Shown here piece after piece: positions 1 through 9,991 of a stretch of 64,000 bases of DNA. This DNA is from Salinimonas chungwhensis DSM 16280 (GTDB lineage: Bacteria > Pseudomonadota > Gammaproteobacteria > Enterobacterales > Alteromonadaceae): NCBI RefSeq assembly GCF_000378185.1, contig NZ_KB899384.1, positions 83,513 to 147,512 of the forward strand. The letters are read 5' to 3'. Each line of letters begins with the position of its first letter. Within the stretch, counting starts at the first letter, position 1. A model generated the notes under the pieces. The model was not told the origin of the DNA. It did no database searches and was given only the letters and a program-made list of their open reading frames with translations. Both the position numbers and the translations under genes were made by a program.

Positions 1-1446
1 TACGAAACCATCATGGTAAATTGCAACCCGGAAACTGTTTCCACCGACTACGATACGTCCGACAGACTGTATTTCGAACCGGTGACGCTGGAAGATGTAC
101 TGGAGATTGTCGCCAAAGAAAAACCTAAAGGCGTGATTGTTCAGTACGGTGGCCAGACGCCGTTGAAACTGGCCCGCGCTCTGGAAGCAAACGGCGTGCC
201 CATTATCGGGACGAGCCCGGATGCAATTGACCGGGCTGAGGATCGTGAGCGCTTTCAGCAGATGATCAATAAGCTTAGTCTGAAACAACCTGCTAATGCC
301 ACAGTCAGTAATATGCAGGAAGCACTGGAACAGGCAGATGCGATTGGCTTTCCGCTGGTCGTTCGTCCATCTTATGTATTGGGCGGACGCGCCATGGAAA
401 TCGTTTATGATATGAAGGATCTTAAACGCTACCTGACAGAGGCTGTGAAAGTATCTAACGACTCCCCGGTACTGCTGGATCGCTTCTTAGACGATGCTAT
501 TGAAGTAGACATCGACGCCATGTGTGACGGTACCGATGTCGTTATTGGCGGTATTATGGAGCATATTGAACAGGCTGGTGTGCACTCTGGTGACTCCGCA
601 TGTTCTTTACCACCACATTCTTTAACCAAAGACATCCAGGATGTGATGCGAAAGCAGGTAAAAGACATGGCGCTGGAGCTGGGTGTGGTCGGTCTGATGA
701 ACACGCAGTTTGCCGTAAAAGATGGCGAGGTTTATCTGATCGAGGTCAATCCGCGGGCTGCGCGTACGGTGCCGTTTGTGTCCAAGGCCACTGGCATTCA
801 GCTGGCAAAAGTGGCCGCTCGTGCAATGGCGGGCGTCAGCCTGGCAGAGCAGGGCGTAACTGAAGAAGTTATTCCGCCGTTCTACTCGGTCAAGGAAGTA
901 GTATTACCTTTTGCTAAATTCCAGGGTGTCGACCCGCTGTTAGGCCCCGAGATGCGTTCAACCGGCGAAGTCATGGGTGTGGGTGAGACGTTTGAAGAAG
1001 CCTACGCTAAGGCCAATTTAGGTGCCGGTGCGCCATTACCCAAAGGCGGCAAGGTCTTGTTGTCGGTGCGCGATAATGACAAAGCGCGAGTCATTGAACT
1101 GGCAAAATTACTGAGCGAAAACGGTTTTGACATTGAGTGTACCCGGGGTACCGCTACTACGCTCTACGATGCCGGTATTATGAGCTCAGTGGTGAATAAG
1201 GTCTCTGAAGGGCGCCCGAATATCGTCGATGCTATTAAAAACGGCGTGTATGATTACATCATCAATACTACAGAGGGACGTCAGGCGATAACCGACTCGG
1301 TGTACATCCGCCGAGAAGCATTGCTCAATAAAATCACATATACGACGACGATGAACGCCGCCTTTGCTACTGTGCAGGCCAAGTCGGCAGATGATCGTAA
1401 CCGTGCTACATCCGTACAGGATTTACACGCTCGTATTAAACATTGA
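1..1446 (+). CDS. carB: Carbamoyl-phosphate synthase large subunit, C-terminal part (5' end outside window)
   Basis: The large subunit makes carbamoyl phosphate from ammonia (channelled from CarA), bicarbonate and two ATP, for arginine and pyrimidine synthesis in the cytoplasm. The frame is open from base 1 and covers about the last 481 residues of a roughly 1070-residue protein. Visible are the second ATP-grasp carboxyphosphate/carbamate kinase domain ([57 protein letters not shown]) and the C-terminal MGS-like allosteric domain (about the last 130 residues, with [12 protein letters not shown] and [12 protein letters not shown]). The match to E. coli CarB is close throughout and the stop falls at the expected end. 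carA should lie just left of the window. A terminator hairpin follows. Confidence 0.98.
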   Translation, partial: YETIMVNCNPETVSTDYDTSDRLYFEPVTLEDVLEIVAKEKPKGVIVQYGGQTPLKLARALEANGVPIIGTSPDAIDRAEDRERFQQMINKLSLKQPANATVSNMQEALEQADAIGFPLVVRPSYVLGGRAMEIVYDMKDLKRYLTEAVKVSNDSPVLLDRFLDDAIEVDIDAMCDGTDVVIGGIMEHIEQAGVHSGDSACSLPPHSLTKDIQDVMRKQVKDMALELGVVGLMNTQFAVKDGEVYLIEVNPRAARTVPFVSKATGIQLAKVAARAMAGVSLAEQGVTEEVIPPFYSVKEVVLPFAKFQGVDPLLGPEMRSTGEVMGVGETFEEAYAKANLGAGAPLPKGGKVLLSVRDNDKARVIELAKLLSENGFDIECTRGTATTLYDAGIMSSVVNKVSEGRPNIVDAIKNGVYDYIINTTEGRQAITDSVYIRREALLNKITYTTTMNAAFATVQAKSADDRNRATSVQDLHARIKH

Positions 1447-1496
1447 TGACAAAAAACGGGATACGCGGTATCCTGTTTTCATAAAAACTGAAAGTT

Positions 1497-1522
1497 GTGC
1501 GCCTTAATGGCGCACTTTTTTT
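1497..1522 (+). terminator. Rho-independent terminator after carB
   Basis: The inverted repeat GTGCGCC-ttaat-GGCGCAC is followed directly by seven T. It lies 50 bases after the carB stop and 38 bases before greA, separating the two transcripts. A weaker hairpin (GGATAC/GTATCC at about 1459-1472) lies between it and the carB stop. Confidence 0.85.
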
Positions 1523-1560
1523 GATCACGACAACCAAAAAACCACAGGTGAGACACTTCC

Positions 1561-2037
1561 ATGGCTCAGTATCCAATGACTGCTCACGGTGCAGAGCTTC
1601 TGCGCAATGAGTTAAATGAACTGAAAACAGTCACCCGCCCGCGCATTATTGAAGCTATTGCGGAAGCCCGGGAGCACGGTGACCTTAAAGAAAATGCTGA
1701 GTATCACGCAGCGCGTGAACAGCAGAGTTTCTGTGAAGGACGTATTCAGGATATCGAAGGCAAATTGTCCAATGCGCAAATTATCGATGTCACTAAAATC
1801 GAAAATAATGGCAAGATTATTTTTGGTACCACCGTCACCATTATGAATCTGGAGACAGATAAAGAAACCCGTTATCGTATCGTCGGTGATGACGAGGCGG
1901 ATATAAAAAACAACCTTATCTCGGTAAACTCGCCAATCGCTCGCGGCCTTATTGGTAAGGAAGTGGATGATGTGGTGAATATTGACACACCGTCAGGTTC
2001 GGTTGAGTTTGAAATCGTCAACGTTGAATATCTTTAG
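1561..2037 (+). CDS. greA: Transcription elongation factor GreA
   Basis: GreA binds the RNA polymerase secondary channel and stimulates cleavage of backtracked transcripts. The 158-residue product has the usual GreA length and order: an N-terminal antiparallel coiled coil (residues about 1-75) whose tip carries the acidic pair in [19 protein letters not shown], then a C-terminal FKBP-like domain (about 80-158, ending [12 protein letters not shown]). The ATG is preceded by the ribosome-binding sequence AGGTGAGA. It follows carB, a neighbourhood seen in many gammaproteobacteria, and has its own terminator. Confidence 0.98.
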   Translation: MAQYPMTAHGAELLRNELNELKTVTRPRIIEAIAEAREHGDLKENAEYHAAREQQSFCEGRIQDIEGKLSNAQIIDVTKIENNGKIIFGTTVTIMNLETDKETRYRIVGDDEADIKNNLISVNSPIARGLIGKEVDDVVNIDTPSGSVEFEIVNVEYL

Positions 2038-2043
2038 AAAAAA

Positions 2044-2066
2044 GGGAGCATCAGGCTCCCTTTTTT
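2044..2066 (+). terminator. Rho-independent terminator after greA
   Basis: The hairpin GGGAGC-atcag-GCTCCC starts seven bases after the greA stop codon and is followed by a run of six T. Confidence 0.88.
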
Positions 2067-2099
2067 GTGTAGTGTTTTAGGTTTTTAAGGATAAAAACA

Positions 2100-3140
2100 A
2101 TGAAAGGCTTCCGAATTTTGCTAGGTATCTGCGCACTGGTTTTCCTGGTTTCCGGTTGCGCCGGCTTAGTCGCTGATGAGATTGAAAATGCGCAGTTGAA
2201 AACTACTTTCAGCAAGGGAAGCCTTGAGGAGTTTTATAAAAAAATAAATGTCTCTACAAAAAGCTATTGCAGCAAAACCACGTCGTTTTGTACACAATAT
2301 TTGCTCAGTACTCCGTCGCCGACTGAACCAACCGATACAACTACTGCATCTACGTCCGAATACGGTCTGGAATTGAAAACGAGCATGGAATCAGGCTCAA
2401 AAGTGGTAGAAAAAGTGTTGCTTTTAGATGAGCAGCTGGAGAATCAATACCAAGGTACCGTGCTCTTGCTTCATGGTCATGGTGGGGATAAGCATGTCTG
2501 GGCAATCACCATAAGTTATTTCCATTATCTGGGTTTTGATGTGGTCGCGCCAGATTTGCCCGGCCATGGTGAAGCGAATTTGCAACGAAGCTATGGTATT
2601 ACTGATGGTCAGGAAATGGCAGATTTTATCAGTACCGAACTAAAGGACGCACCACGTCCGCTTATTATTGTCGGTCATTCTATGGGCGCGCTGGCGGCGG
2701 TCAATGCCGCACGCGATAGCCAGTCGGTCGACGGGTTGGTGTTGCTGGCGCCGATGCAGCGTTTTGATAAAGCGTCGTTGGGTGTGGCGCAAACGTTCAC
2801 CCCCTGGCTGAACATGCTGTTACCTGACAGTTCAATAGAAGCGGGCGCCGAACTGGCCCTTACACGCAGTGGGGTGACGATGGCACAGACTGATATGCTA
2901 CCGACTATACCACTTTTAGGTGTGCCCACATTGGTATATGGCGCGCAGACTGATCCGGTCAGTAATATCAGTAATGAAGATGGATGGCGGTATCCTCATG
3001 TACAGCGCTTCGTGAATGATGAAGAGTCACACATTTCCCCTGTGGCGGTGGGGCAGAAAGAGCATGAGATGTTTGTAGATTGGTTTAAAATTATTCCGGG
3101 TATTATGAATACAGCCAGGCAGGGATCTGCGCATGAATAA
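2100..3140 (+). CDS. Lipoprotein alpha/beta hydrolase
   Basis: A 346-residue predicted outer-envelope lipoprotein. The N-terminus is a lipoprotein signal peptide (hydrophobic residues 5-17, lipobox LVSGC with Cys20). After a Thr/Ser-rich linker (about 68-90) comes an alpha/beta hydrolase fold: oxyanion-loop motif HGHGG at about 125-129, DLPGHG at about 152-157, and nucleophile elbow GHSMG with Ser194; a plausible acid and His lie near the C-terminus (about 285-310). The substrate cannot be told from the sequence; serine esterase/lysophospholipase-like activity is an inference. It overlaps the next gene by 8 bases, so the three genes to 4124 form one operon. Confidence 0.85.
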   Translation: MKGFRILLGICALVFLVSGCAGLVADEIENAQLKTTFSKGSLEEFYKKINVSTKSYCSKTTSFCTQYLLSTPSPTEPTDTTTASTSEYGLELKTSMESGSKVVEKVLLLDEQLENQYQGTVLLLHGHGGDKHVWAITISYFHYLGFDVVAPDLPGHGEANLQRSYGITDGQEMADFISTELKDAPRPLIIVGHSMGALAAVNAARDSQSVDGLVLLAPMQRFDKASLGVAQTFTPWLNMLLPDSSIEAGAELALTRSGVTMAQTDMLPTIPLLGVPTLVYGAQTDPVSNISNEDGWRYPHVQRFVNDEESHISPVAVGQKEHEMFVDWFKIIPGIMNTARQGSAHE

Positions 3141-3687
3141 TAACAATAAGCCAGAGATAAAGACACTGCGCTCTAAAACGGTTTATCAGAACCGCTGGAT
3201 GAAAGTAAGAGAAGATATAATCGAGCGAGCCAGTGGCGCTGAAGGCCTTTACAGTGTGATAGAGAAACCGCATTTTGCGATCATTATCCCTATTCAGGAT
3301 GACCATGTGTATATGGTGGAGCAATATCGCTATCCTGTCGGGGAGCGTCAACTGGAGTTTCCTCAAGGGACATGGGACGCAAGCCCTGATGTTGACCCAT
3401 TAGTGCTGGCAGCGGGCGAATTAAAAGAAGAAACCGGCTTAGCAGCGGATAAGCTTGAACATGTGGCATTTCAGTATCTGGCTTATGGAATGAGTAGTCA
3501 GGGTTATCATATTTATGTGGCTAGCGGACTCACGCAGGGGCAACAGCAACTTGACCCGGAAGAGGAAGGACTGACCGTCCAGCGTTTGTCACTGGCTACG
3601 CTGGATAAAAAAATCCGGGCAGGTGAAATCAGAGACGCTTCCACCTGCAATGCGTTGGGTCTGGCAAAGTTGAACGGTTTTTTATGA
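3133..3687 (+). CDS. NUDIX hydrolase
   Basis: A 184-residue Nudix-fold protein, closest in overall pattern to the ADP-ribose/nucleoside-diphosphate-sugar pyrophosphatases. The metal-binding helix is visible as AAGELKEETGL (about residues 94-104), preceded by QLEFPQGTW. The helix keeps the two adjacent glutamates, but the canonical REU arginine is Gly and the first Nudix glycine is displaced by about two residues, so the box is a variant. Typical substrates would be ADP-ribose or related X-linked diphosphates (family knowledge). It overlaps the hydrolase before it and the RDD gene after it (ATGA). Confidence 0.85.
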   Translation: MNNNNKPEIKTLRSKTVYQNRWMKVREDIIERASGAEGLYSVIEKPHFAIIIPIQDDHVYMVEQYRYPVGERQLEFPQGTWDASPDVDPLVLAAGELKEETGLAADKLEHVAFQYLAYGMSSQGYHIYVASGLTQGQQQLDPEEEGLTVQRLSLATLDKKIRAGEIRDASTCNALGLAKLNGFL

Positions 3688-4124
3688 CACATTCTACACC
3701 AGCCGGTTTTGTGCTGCGCTTTGCCGCTGTACTTATAGATACGCTGATGTTTTTTTTGTTTGTCAGCGTGCCGGTTAGTCTGACCATGGGGTCAGTGATG
3801 ATGGCCAGTGGCGGGGCGTTGAACTGGCCCAGTATACTCGTTGGTTACGTCTTGCCATTCGGGCTGACTATTTGGTTCTGGCAAAAATACCTGGGTACGC
3901 CAGGGAAAATGCTGTTAGGCATTCAAGTAGTGGATGCGCTCACCGGAGAAAAACCAACGGTCATTAAATCGGTTATCCGGTATGTCGCCTATATTGCTTC
4001 AATCGTTCCCCTGGGGCTCGGATTCCTCTGGATTCTATTTGATAATCAAAAGCGTGGATTTCACGATCATCTGTCAGGCACGGCGGTGATCCGCAATGTG
4101 CCTGACTATAAACGGCAAAAATAA
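3684..4124 (+). CDS. RDD family inner-membrane protein
   Basis: A 146-residue RDD-domain protein. The domain signatures are the N-terminal RFAAVLIDTLMFFLF segment with Arg and Asp, the central GTPGKMLLGIQVVDALTGE motif, and the C-terminal LWILFDNQKRGFHDHLSGT signature. Three or four hydrophobic helices are visible (about 8-30, 45-62, 95-115). RDD proteins are usually accessory membrane proteins of unclear role, with some implicated in ion/proton exchange. The start codon overlaps the Nudix stop, indicating translational coupling. Confidence 0.9.
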   Translation: MTHSTPAGFVLRFAAVLIDTLMFFLFVSVPVSLTMGSVMMASGGALNWPSILVGYVLPFGLTIWFWQKYLGTPGKMLLGIQVVDALTGEKPTVIKSVIRYVAYIASIVPLGLGFLWILFDNQKRGFHDHLSGTAVIRNVPDYKRQK

Positions 4125-4140
4125 TTAAATGGCATATTTA

Positions 4141-4587
4141 CTAGCGAGCGTGTTGCAGCTTATTGCTTATCTCTATCTTTTTGGGTTTTTTCGCTTCAGG
4201 TAAAATTCTTTCCATATCAATATTTAGCAAGCCATGCTCCAGCTCTGCGCCCAAGACCTTCACGTTGTCTCCTAGCTGAAACTTACGCTCAAAACCTCTT
4301 TCTGATATACCTTTGTGCAAGAATGTACGTTCAGGCGCACCCGCAGCTTTCGGCGCTTTTTTTCCTGCAATAGTCAGTGTATTTTCCAGCATTTCAATAT
4401 CAATATCCTGTTGAGTAAAACCGGCCACCGCCATAGTAATACGGTATTTGGTTTCACTGAGTACCTCAACATTGTAAGGTGGATACCCACTTTGTTTTTC
4501 CGATTGTGTGGCAGCATCAATCATGTTGGCCAGATGGTCACTACCAATAAATGAACGGTACAGGGGCGTTAAATCTACTGAGCGCAT
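4141..4587 (-). CDS. ibpA: Small heat-shock protein, Hsp20/IbpA type
   Basis: A 148-residue small heat-shock chaperone that holds unfolding proteins in aggregates for DnaK/ClpB. The alpha-crystallin domain spans about residues 35-130: NVEVLSETKYRITMAVAGF, then IDIEMLENTLTIAGKK and FLHKGISERGFERKFQL. The start chosen (4587) gives the N-terminus MRSVDLTPLYRSFIG, matching the IbpA family, with GAGG 11 bases upstream; an ATG three codons earlier is too close to that site, and the frame stays open to 4686 but with no family match. It converges on the RDD gene. Heat-shock control is likely, but no clear sigma-32 promoter could be assigned. Confidence 0.9.
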   Translation of the reverse strand: MRSVDLTPLYRSFIGSDHLANMIDAATQSEKQSGYPPYNVEVLSETKYRITMAVAGFTQQDIDIEMLENTLTIAGKKAPKAAGAPERTFLHKGISERGFERKFQLGDNVKVLGAELEHGLLNIDMERILPEAKKPKKIEISNKLQHAR

Positions 4588-4846
4588 GGTCGGCATATCC
4601 TCATAGTAAAGCAATATGGTAAATAAAGACTGACCCCGGTAGGGCATCAGTATTTGTAAGGTTAAGCTTTTGGCGACAATTTTCAAGGCTAAGGTGCACT
4701 TAACAAGCCAGTGATTGTTGGTGAATGGGCAAATCCGAAAGCTGATCTAAGTATCCTTGCAGGCAGTAGAAGTTTTTTGTTGAATTTTATTTAAAGCCTG
4801 AGCAAACCAGGAAGGTAAGTCTGGCCCTTTTTAGTGGAACAAATAG

Positions 4847-7498
4847 ATGACTGATGTGCTTTCCGATTTTGATTTCGAAAATTGTGAAGATGAGCCGATA
4901 CATATTCCTGAAGCAATACAAAGCTACGGTTTTTTAATCGCCTTTACCCATGACGAACTGAATATTTCGGTAGTTAGTGAAAATACGAAGGAACTCTTTA
5001 AAGAAAGCGTATTGGGCAAACATTTTCTGGATTTACTGTGTCCACAGACAGACAGCAAAGCTTTTTTAGAAGAAACATTTGAGCGTGTCGCAAAAAACAA
5101 GATTCGCCTGCCGATCAAGATTGAGTTAGATAAACAAATTTTATACCCGGACACCGAAAATGATTATCTGGCTGTCGTATACGATTCGGGTGAGAATTAC
5201 GTGGTGGAGCTTGAGCCGGCCTCAGAATTTCGTGATTCTTACGGTGCCGAACAGTTCATTAAACTGTATGCGATGTCGGTAGCACCACGTTTTAAAGAAA
5301 TGACAACGTTAAGCGAAATGGCCCATGAAATGACAGCCACCATTCGCTATCTGACCAACATGGACAGAGTTGTCCTTTACAAATTCAACGATGATTATTC
5401 TGGCAAGGTTATCGCTGAGGCAAAAGCGGATGATCTGGAGTCTTATCAGGATCTGTATTTTCCGGCAGCCGACATCCCCAGTCAGGCGCGGGAGCTGTAT
5501 ACATTAAATTGGGTAAGGCTTACGCCCGACACCGAATTACCCGCTTCACCACTGGTGCCTTCAGTGAAAGACTCAAAGCGTGAGCCCCTGGATTTGACCC
5601 GCTCTTTATTGCGCCGATTTTCGCCTATCCATCTGCAATATATCCGTAATCAGGGATTACGAGCTTCTTTTTCAATTTCCCTGGTCACTGATGGCGAGCT
5701 GTATGGTCTTATCTCCTGCCATCACCGGGATACTCGCTATATTCCACAGGATGTGCGGTTGCAGTGCGAAAACCTAAGCCAGCTATTCAGCTGGCATTTG
5801 CGGGCCAAAGAGGAAGAAATCGCCCGCAAGAAAAAACAGGAAATCGATGAAGCTGTAGACGGCATGTTGGATAAAATTGGTCCTTCCAACCCTATTGGGC
5901 GGGTTGTTAAAAGTGGCGAAAAAGCGTTTTTAGAAGCCATGAATAGCTGTGGTTTCATCTACTATTCGCAGTATGAAACCATTGTATTGGGCGAGACCCT
6001 GCCTGTAGATCTTTTGAAGTCTATTTTCAATGACGCCAGAAAAGCGAGCGGCTTTCCTTATGTGAATGACGCGCTTTATGAAAAATGGCCGGAAGCACGT
6101 GATTATAAAATCGCGGGCATCATGATCATACCGCTGTTTGAGAAAAAACAGTATTTCACTGCCTGGTTCAGAAAAGAAGAAACCAAAGTTCAAAAATGGA
6201 TAGGTTCTGAAGGTGAAAAATCGGAAGCAGCATCTAAAGCTGAAAGGTTGAAGCCGAGAAGTTCATTTAAAGTCAATGAACGGGTTATTGAAGGCCAGGC
6301 CCCTGAATATGATAAGGCTGATATCGATACCGCTAATCGGCTGAATCGTATGTTTTTAGTTTATGCGCTGGAAGTTCAGGAGCGCATGCATATCAGTATC
6401 GAGGAGCTGGAGAAACAGGACCAGTACCGCAATGAATTTCTGGCCACTCTGGCTCACGAACTGCGCAATCCCCTTGGGCCGATAATGTCCGGCGCCAGTA
6501 TTTTAGAGTCAGCCAGTGATGATGCAACGCGTACGCGGGTTACCTCAATAATAAATCGGCAAGCCGAGTATATGTCGAAACTAATCAACGATTTGATGGA
6601 TGTTTCTCGCATTACACGAGGGAAAGTAAAACTTGAATTCGAACGGGTAAATATTGGGGATATTCTTTCTGAATCACTGGAAATCGTTGAGCAGCATATT
6701 AAAACTAAAAATCATGAGCTGACGCTGGGTTATCAAAGTGAGAACGTGACTGTATATGGAGATAAAGCACGTCTGAGTCAGATTTTTTCCAACATTATTC
6801 ACAATGCGGCGAAATATAGTGAAGCTAATGGAAAAATAGCGATAACAGTCCGTGAAGAAGGGCCAATGGTAATCGTCGCGGTGAAAGATAATGGTATGGG
6901 GATCCCTGATGAAAGACTTAAAGATGTTTTTAATATGTTTACGCAAATCGACGCGCACTCTACGCAAACCAAAGGTGGCCTGGGGATTGGACTTACCCTG
7001 GTACAGAAACTGGTAACCTTGCATCATGGTGATATTTCCGTGTTCAGTGAGGGGCTGGACAAAGGCAGTACATTTGAAGTGCGGTTACCGGTGTCTCAAC
7101 AAGCTTTTGAAGATACCGATACACAGGCATCAAGTGTCACCAGCGTTGATAAGCGGGTTATGTTTGTGGATGATAACGCTGACTTGGTAGATACTTATTG
7201 TCTGCTTTCAGAAGCGATGGGGCTGGAAGTATTGGGTATTACCTCGCCCACCGAAGCTGTTGATGCATTTAAACGGTTTAAGCCAGGCTATGTATTTCTG
7301 GATATCGGCATGCCTGATATTGACGGTTATGAATTATGCAGAATGCTTAAAAAATTGCCGGAAGCAAAAAATGTCAGATTTTTCTCACAAAGCGGGTGGG
7401 GAACAGAAAAGTACATAGAAGCGTCGAAAGAAGCAGGTTTTGAAGACCACTTTGTTAAGCCACTATCCACCGATACGATTCGCTCAGCATTGAAGTAG
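4847..7498 (+). CDS. bphP: Bacteriophytochrome hybrid sensor kinase with C-terminal receiver
   Basis: An 883-residue red/far-red photoreceptor kinase. Order: PAS (about 10-125), GAF (about 145-315), PHY (about 330-515), HisKA (about 520-600), HATPase_c (about 640-750), receiver (about 770-883). The probable biliverdin-attachment Cys13 lies in CEDEPIHIPEAIQSYG, as in bacteriophytochromes rather than cyanobacterial Cph1. The GAF PASDIP-type motif is PAADIP (Asp209), with His262 and His292/293 matching the conserved chromophore-pocket histidines. His537 in AHELRNPLG is the phospho-acceptor; DNGMGIP and GGLGIGLTLV form the ATP lid; Asp819 (VFLDIGMPDIDG) is the receiver acceptor. No heme oxygenase or separate output regulator is next to it. 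Confidence 0.93.
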   Translation: MTDVLSDFDFENCEDEPIHIPEAIQSYGFLIAFTHDELNISVVSENTKELFKESVLGKHFLDLLCPQTDSKAFLEETFERVAKNKIRLPIKIELDKQILYPDTENDYLAVVYDSGENYVVELEPASEFRDSYGAEQFIKLYAMSVAPRFKEMTTLSEMAHEMTATIRYLTNMDRVVLYKFNDDYSGKVIAEAKADDLESYQDLYFPAADIPSQARELYTLNWVRLTPDTELPASPLVPSVKDSKREPLDLTRSLLRRFSPIHLQYIRNQGLRASFSISLVTDGELYGLISCHHRDTRYIPQDVRLQCENLSQLFSWHLRAKEEEIARKKKQEIDEAVDGMLDKIGPSNPIGRVVKSGEKAFLEAMNSCGFIYYSQYETIVLGETLPVDLLKSIFNDARKASGFPYVNDALYEKWPEARDYKIAGIMIIPLFEKKQYFTAWFRKEETKVQKWIGSEGEKSEAASKAERLKPRSSFKVNERVIEGQAPEYDKADIDTANRLNRMFLVYALEVQERMHISIEELEKQDQYRNEFLATLAHELRNPLGPIMSGASILESASDDATRTRVTSIINRQAEYMSKLINDLMDVSRITRGKVKLEFERVNIGDILSESLEIVEQHIKTKNHELTLGYQSENVTVYGDKARLSQIFSNIIHNAAKYSEANGKIAITVREEGPMVIVAVKDNGMGIPDERLKDVFNMFTQIDAHSTQTKGGLGIGLTLVQKLVTLHHGDISVFSEGLDKGSTFEVRLPVSQQAFEDTDTQASSVTSVDKRVMFVDDNADLVDTYCLLSEAMGLEVLGITSPTEAVDAFKRFKPGYVFLDIGMPDIDGYELCRMLKKLPEAKNVRFFSQSGWGTEKYIEASKEAGFEDHFVKPLSTDTIRSALK

Positions 7499-7635
7499 CC
7501 GGTAGCAAGAAAACATCGTATAGCACCAGAGCAAAATCAGCAGCGAAATAAAAACAGCCACCACGCTTCCCGCATCAATGGGTAAGGACGAGGAGTGCCG
7601 GTTTCATTAGCCTGATGATTAAGCGTGTTGGAATG
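7499..7635 (+). other. Short intergenic stretch
   Basis: Between the phytochrome gene and the decayed TPR gene. On the minus strand a short frame with a hydrophobic run (VVAVFISLLILLWCYTMF) is visible but lacks a good start and ribosome-binding site, so no gene is called. Confidence 0.3.
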
Positions 7636-9232
7636 CTAGCCTGCAAGGTGAGATATAGTCATTGTTTGCCAACTTTGCTTTATTTCTAACATCAGCTTTT
7701 CAAGCGGAGCATAGCTGCGATAAGCGCGAAAGTAAGGGAGATGATTATTAAGCAATGGGTAAGCACAAAAGCCCAGCTGGTAAGCGCGTCTTAGCCATAA
7801 CGTAGCCTCCTCAATATTGCCGGTCACAGCATAGGTAAACGCGACAAATCGCACCAGCATTTCGTTAACCGACGCCATCGAAACCTGTGCCTCAGTCAGT
7901 TGAAACTCAGACTGTTTACCCTTCAAAGTGTCTCTGAAGTTAAAGGCAATATGCGCAGGTAACGTCTCGGATTCAGAAACGGTAAAACCGTTGCTGGTGG
8001 CGATAACTTTCTCTGTTTCACCATCAAGCGCATATACCCATGATAAAAATAAGCGACCTATTGGACTATGTGGATCCATGTCCAGCACTTTTTCATAAGG
8101 AGCGATAGCGCCATAAAAGGTAACTAAGTGAAGTCGATACCAGCCTGGTAAACAGCGACTCACCGGCGTCAAGGGACCGACAATCTGCAGTGCTTCAATA
8201 AGCGGCCATGCCAGCGGAGTCTGACCGGTGATCAGGTAACAGTTTGCCAATAGTGCCAGTGTATCTGGGTCATTTGGCTACAATGATAAAGCACTCTTCA
8301 ACGCGTAAATAGCATTGCCAATATTGCCGGTTATATATTCATACCAAGCAGTTAGCGAGAGTGTGCTAAATTCACCTGGATGCTTAAATTCAAGCTGGTT
8401 GAGAATCTCCCGAACATTGTTTAAGGGTCTGTCTGAGCAGCCAATGCCAGCCTCGCGTGACTGTAAATAGACTCTGCCCAGAGTGGCTTGAATGAGAGCA
8501 TTGTCACCGATTAACTCTCGGGCCGCGCAAAGTAACTGGATAGCGCGCTCTATCGACGCCGGCTGCCACTTTATTGATTCTGAACGTGCCATATGCAGGT
8601 ACTTCCAGGCGGTCTGATTATTCAAAGAGACACAGAAATTTGTGGCTATTGCTCGGTCTGCTGCGTAGAGCGGCAAGCTGGTGATAATCTCTGCCACAAT
8701 TTGCTGTCTTGCAGTTTCCCAGTTTCAAGTGAGGTGTGATACGTTGATGACAACAATATTTTTTGGTTCGAAGCATCGATCAGACGACTGTTTAAACGTA
8801 GTTGCTGATGCCTGACAAAATGCTCCTCTCAAGGTAAAAATCTAGTTGCATATCCGCGAGTGCCTCTGATAATACCGATTTTATCGGCTAGCAAATAACG
8901 CATAGAAGAATAGCTGATTATCGTTAGTGTCTCTAACGTTGCCAGCTTAGCCACGATATCTTCACAAATGGCAATGCGGCACTGCAAGGTTTTTTATGCA
9001 GCGCTGACGCGCTGTTGATGGCGACAGCAGGCTTACGGGATGACAGCCATTTACTCAGTTCGGCCGGATAAGCAAATATTCGTGAGCCAGAAATATGCTG
9101 ATGACGGTCTACCGGCATGCCTTCCTGCATTTCCCCGCGCCGTACCGTTCTTTCGCTGTGCTCAAGAAAGTTAGCGATAGCTTTCCACGATTGTAGCTTT
9201 TTATCAGATGAAAACTGCGCCATAAAAACCAC
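7636..9232 (-). pseudogene. Decayed HTH-TPR regulator-like gene
   Basis: Pieces of one ancestral gene lie in order. The first (9232 to 8933) holds a helix-turn-helix-like N-terminus (SWKAIANFLEHSERTVRRGE, then GMPVDRHQH), the pattern of large HTH proteins with C-terminal TPRs. It ends at a stop. A middle stretch (about 8930-8725) still shows LRLNSRLIDASNQK, typical of the FlgO-like domain of such proteins, but is frame-broken near 8725. The TPR part continues from about 8725 to 7636 in one frame, interrupted by a single amber codon at 8278-8280 between ALKSALSL and PNDPDTLALLANCYL. Both sides of that stop share the frame and the TPR pattern. Together the lesions mean no full protein is made. 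The original target is unknown. Confidence 0.75.
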
Positions 9233-9365
9233 CTCTCCACCCTAATCGTTACATAACCATCAATGGCGGTATGCGTGACCGATAGTGGCCTGCTCTGCCC
9301 GTTCCATGCCTTATTTATTACGTCTATGCTTAGCCTTACAATTAACAAGTATAGGAAAACTAATC

Positions 9366-9913
9366 ATGAAAACATTGGCTAAAATTTTATATCTGTTAAA
9401 TATAAGTGTATTGAGTATACCTGTTAGTGTCACACCCGGTGATGAAACAAAATTATCGGCCGAGTAAACAAATAAACGCTGGACCCGGTTGAAAGGGACT
9501 GCGGTACATTATTTTTCAACATCCATCAGTCACAAAACAATTCTGACGGTAACAGGGAAACGCGATTAGGACACAGAAACTATTGATTTATTTGGCGATA
9601 TTACCGGTCGTTCTCTTTACCATGTTAGCTCGGATCTTGATGTATTTACGGGCAAACTTGTCAATAGCGGACACCAGGTTTTTTCCGGAACCATTATGGA
9701 CTCAGACCCGGTTTTAATTTTGGATGACGATTTTTATTTAACGTCAATATCAATACCAGAGAAACAAAAGGCAAGGTGAACTTCGCGAGAATATTGGCCG
9801 AAGAGCGCATTAGGTGTAATCTAACAGTGGTGGGAACCGGCCTGGATGAGCAAAATAATGCGTTAGCGAATTACACGGGCAATTGTCGCGGCGTCCACAG
9901 AAAAAGCAGATAA
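9366..9913 (+). pseudogene. Decayed secreted-protein gene (unknown family)
   Basis: An ATG with a good ribosome-binding site (AGGAAA, 7 bases upstream) opens a hydrophobic N-terminus (MKTLAKILYLLNISVLSIPV) that stops after 33 residues. Downstream, coding-like sequence continues across frames: LFGDITGRSLYHVSSDLDVF and SGHQVFSGTIMDSDPVLILD (about 9590-9740), then a -1/+2 shift to TRETKGKVNFARILAEERIR and CNLTVVGTGLDEQNNALANY, ending at 9913. At least two stops and one frameshift disrupt it. It looks like a small exported protein gene in decay beside another pseudogene. No family is recognised. Confidence 0.5.
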
Positions 9914-9991
9914 ACTGGGCATTGTTCCAGTTATTTTGCTTAAATAATACTAACAGTCATACCAGCTGGTTTAGTTGTCTGACCCCTTGCA

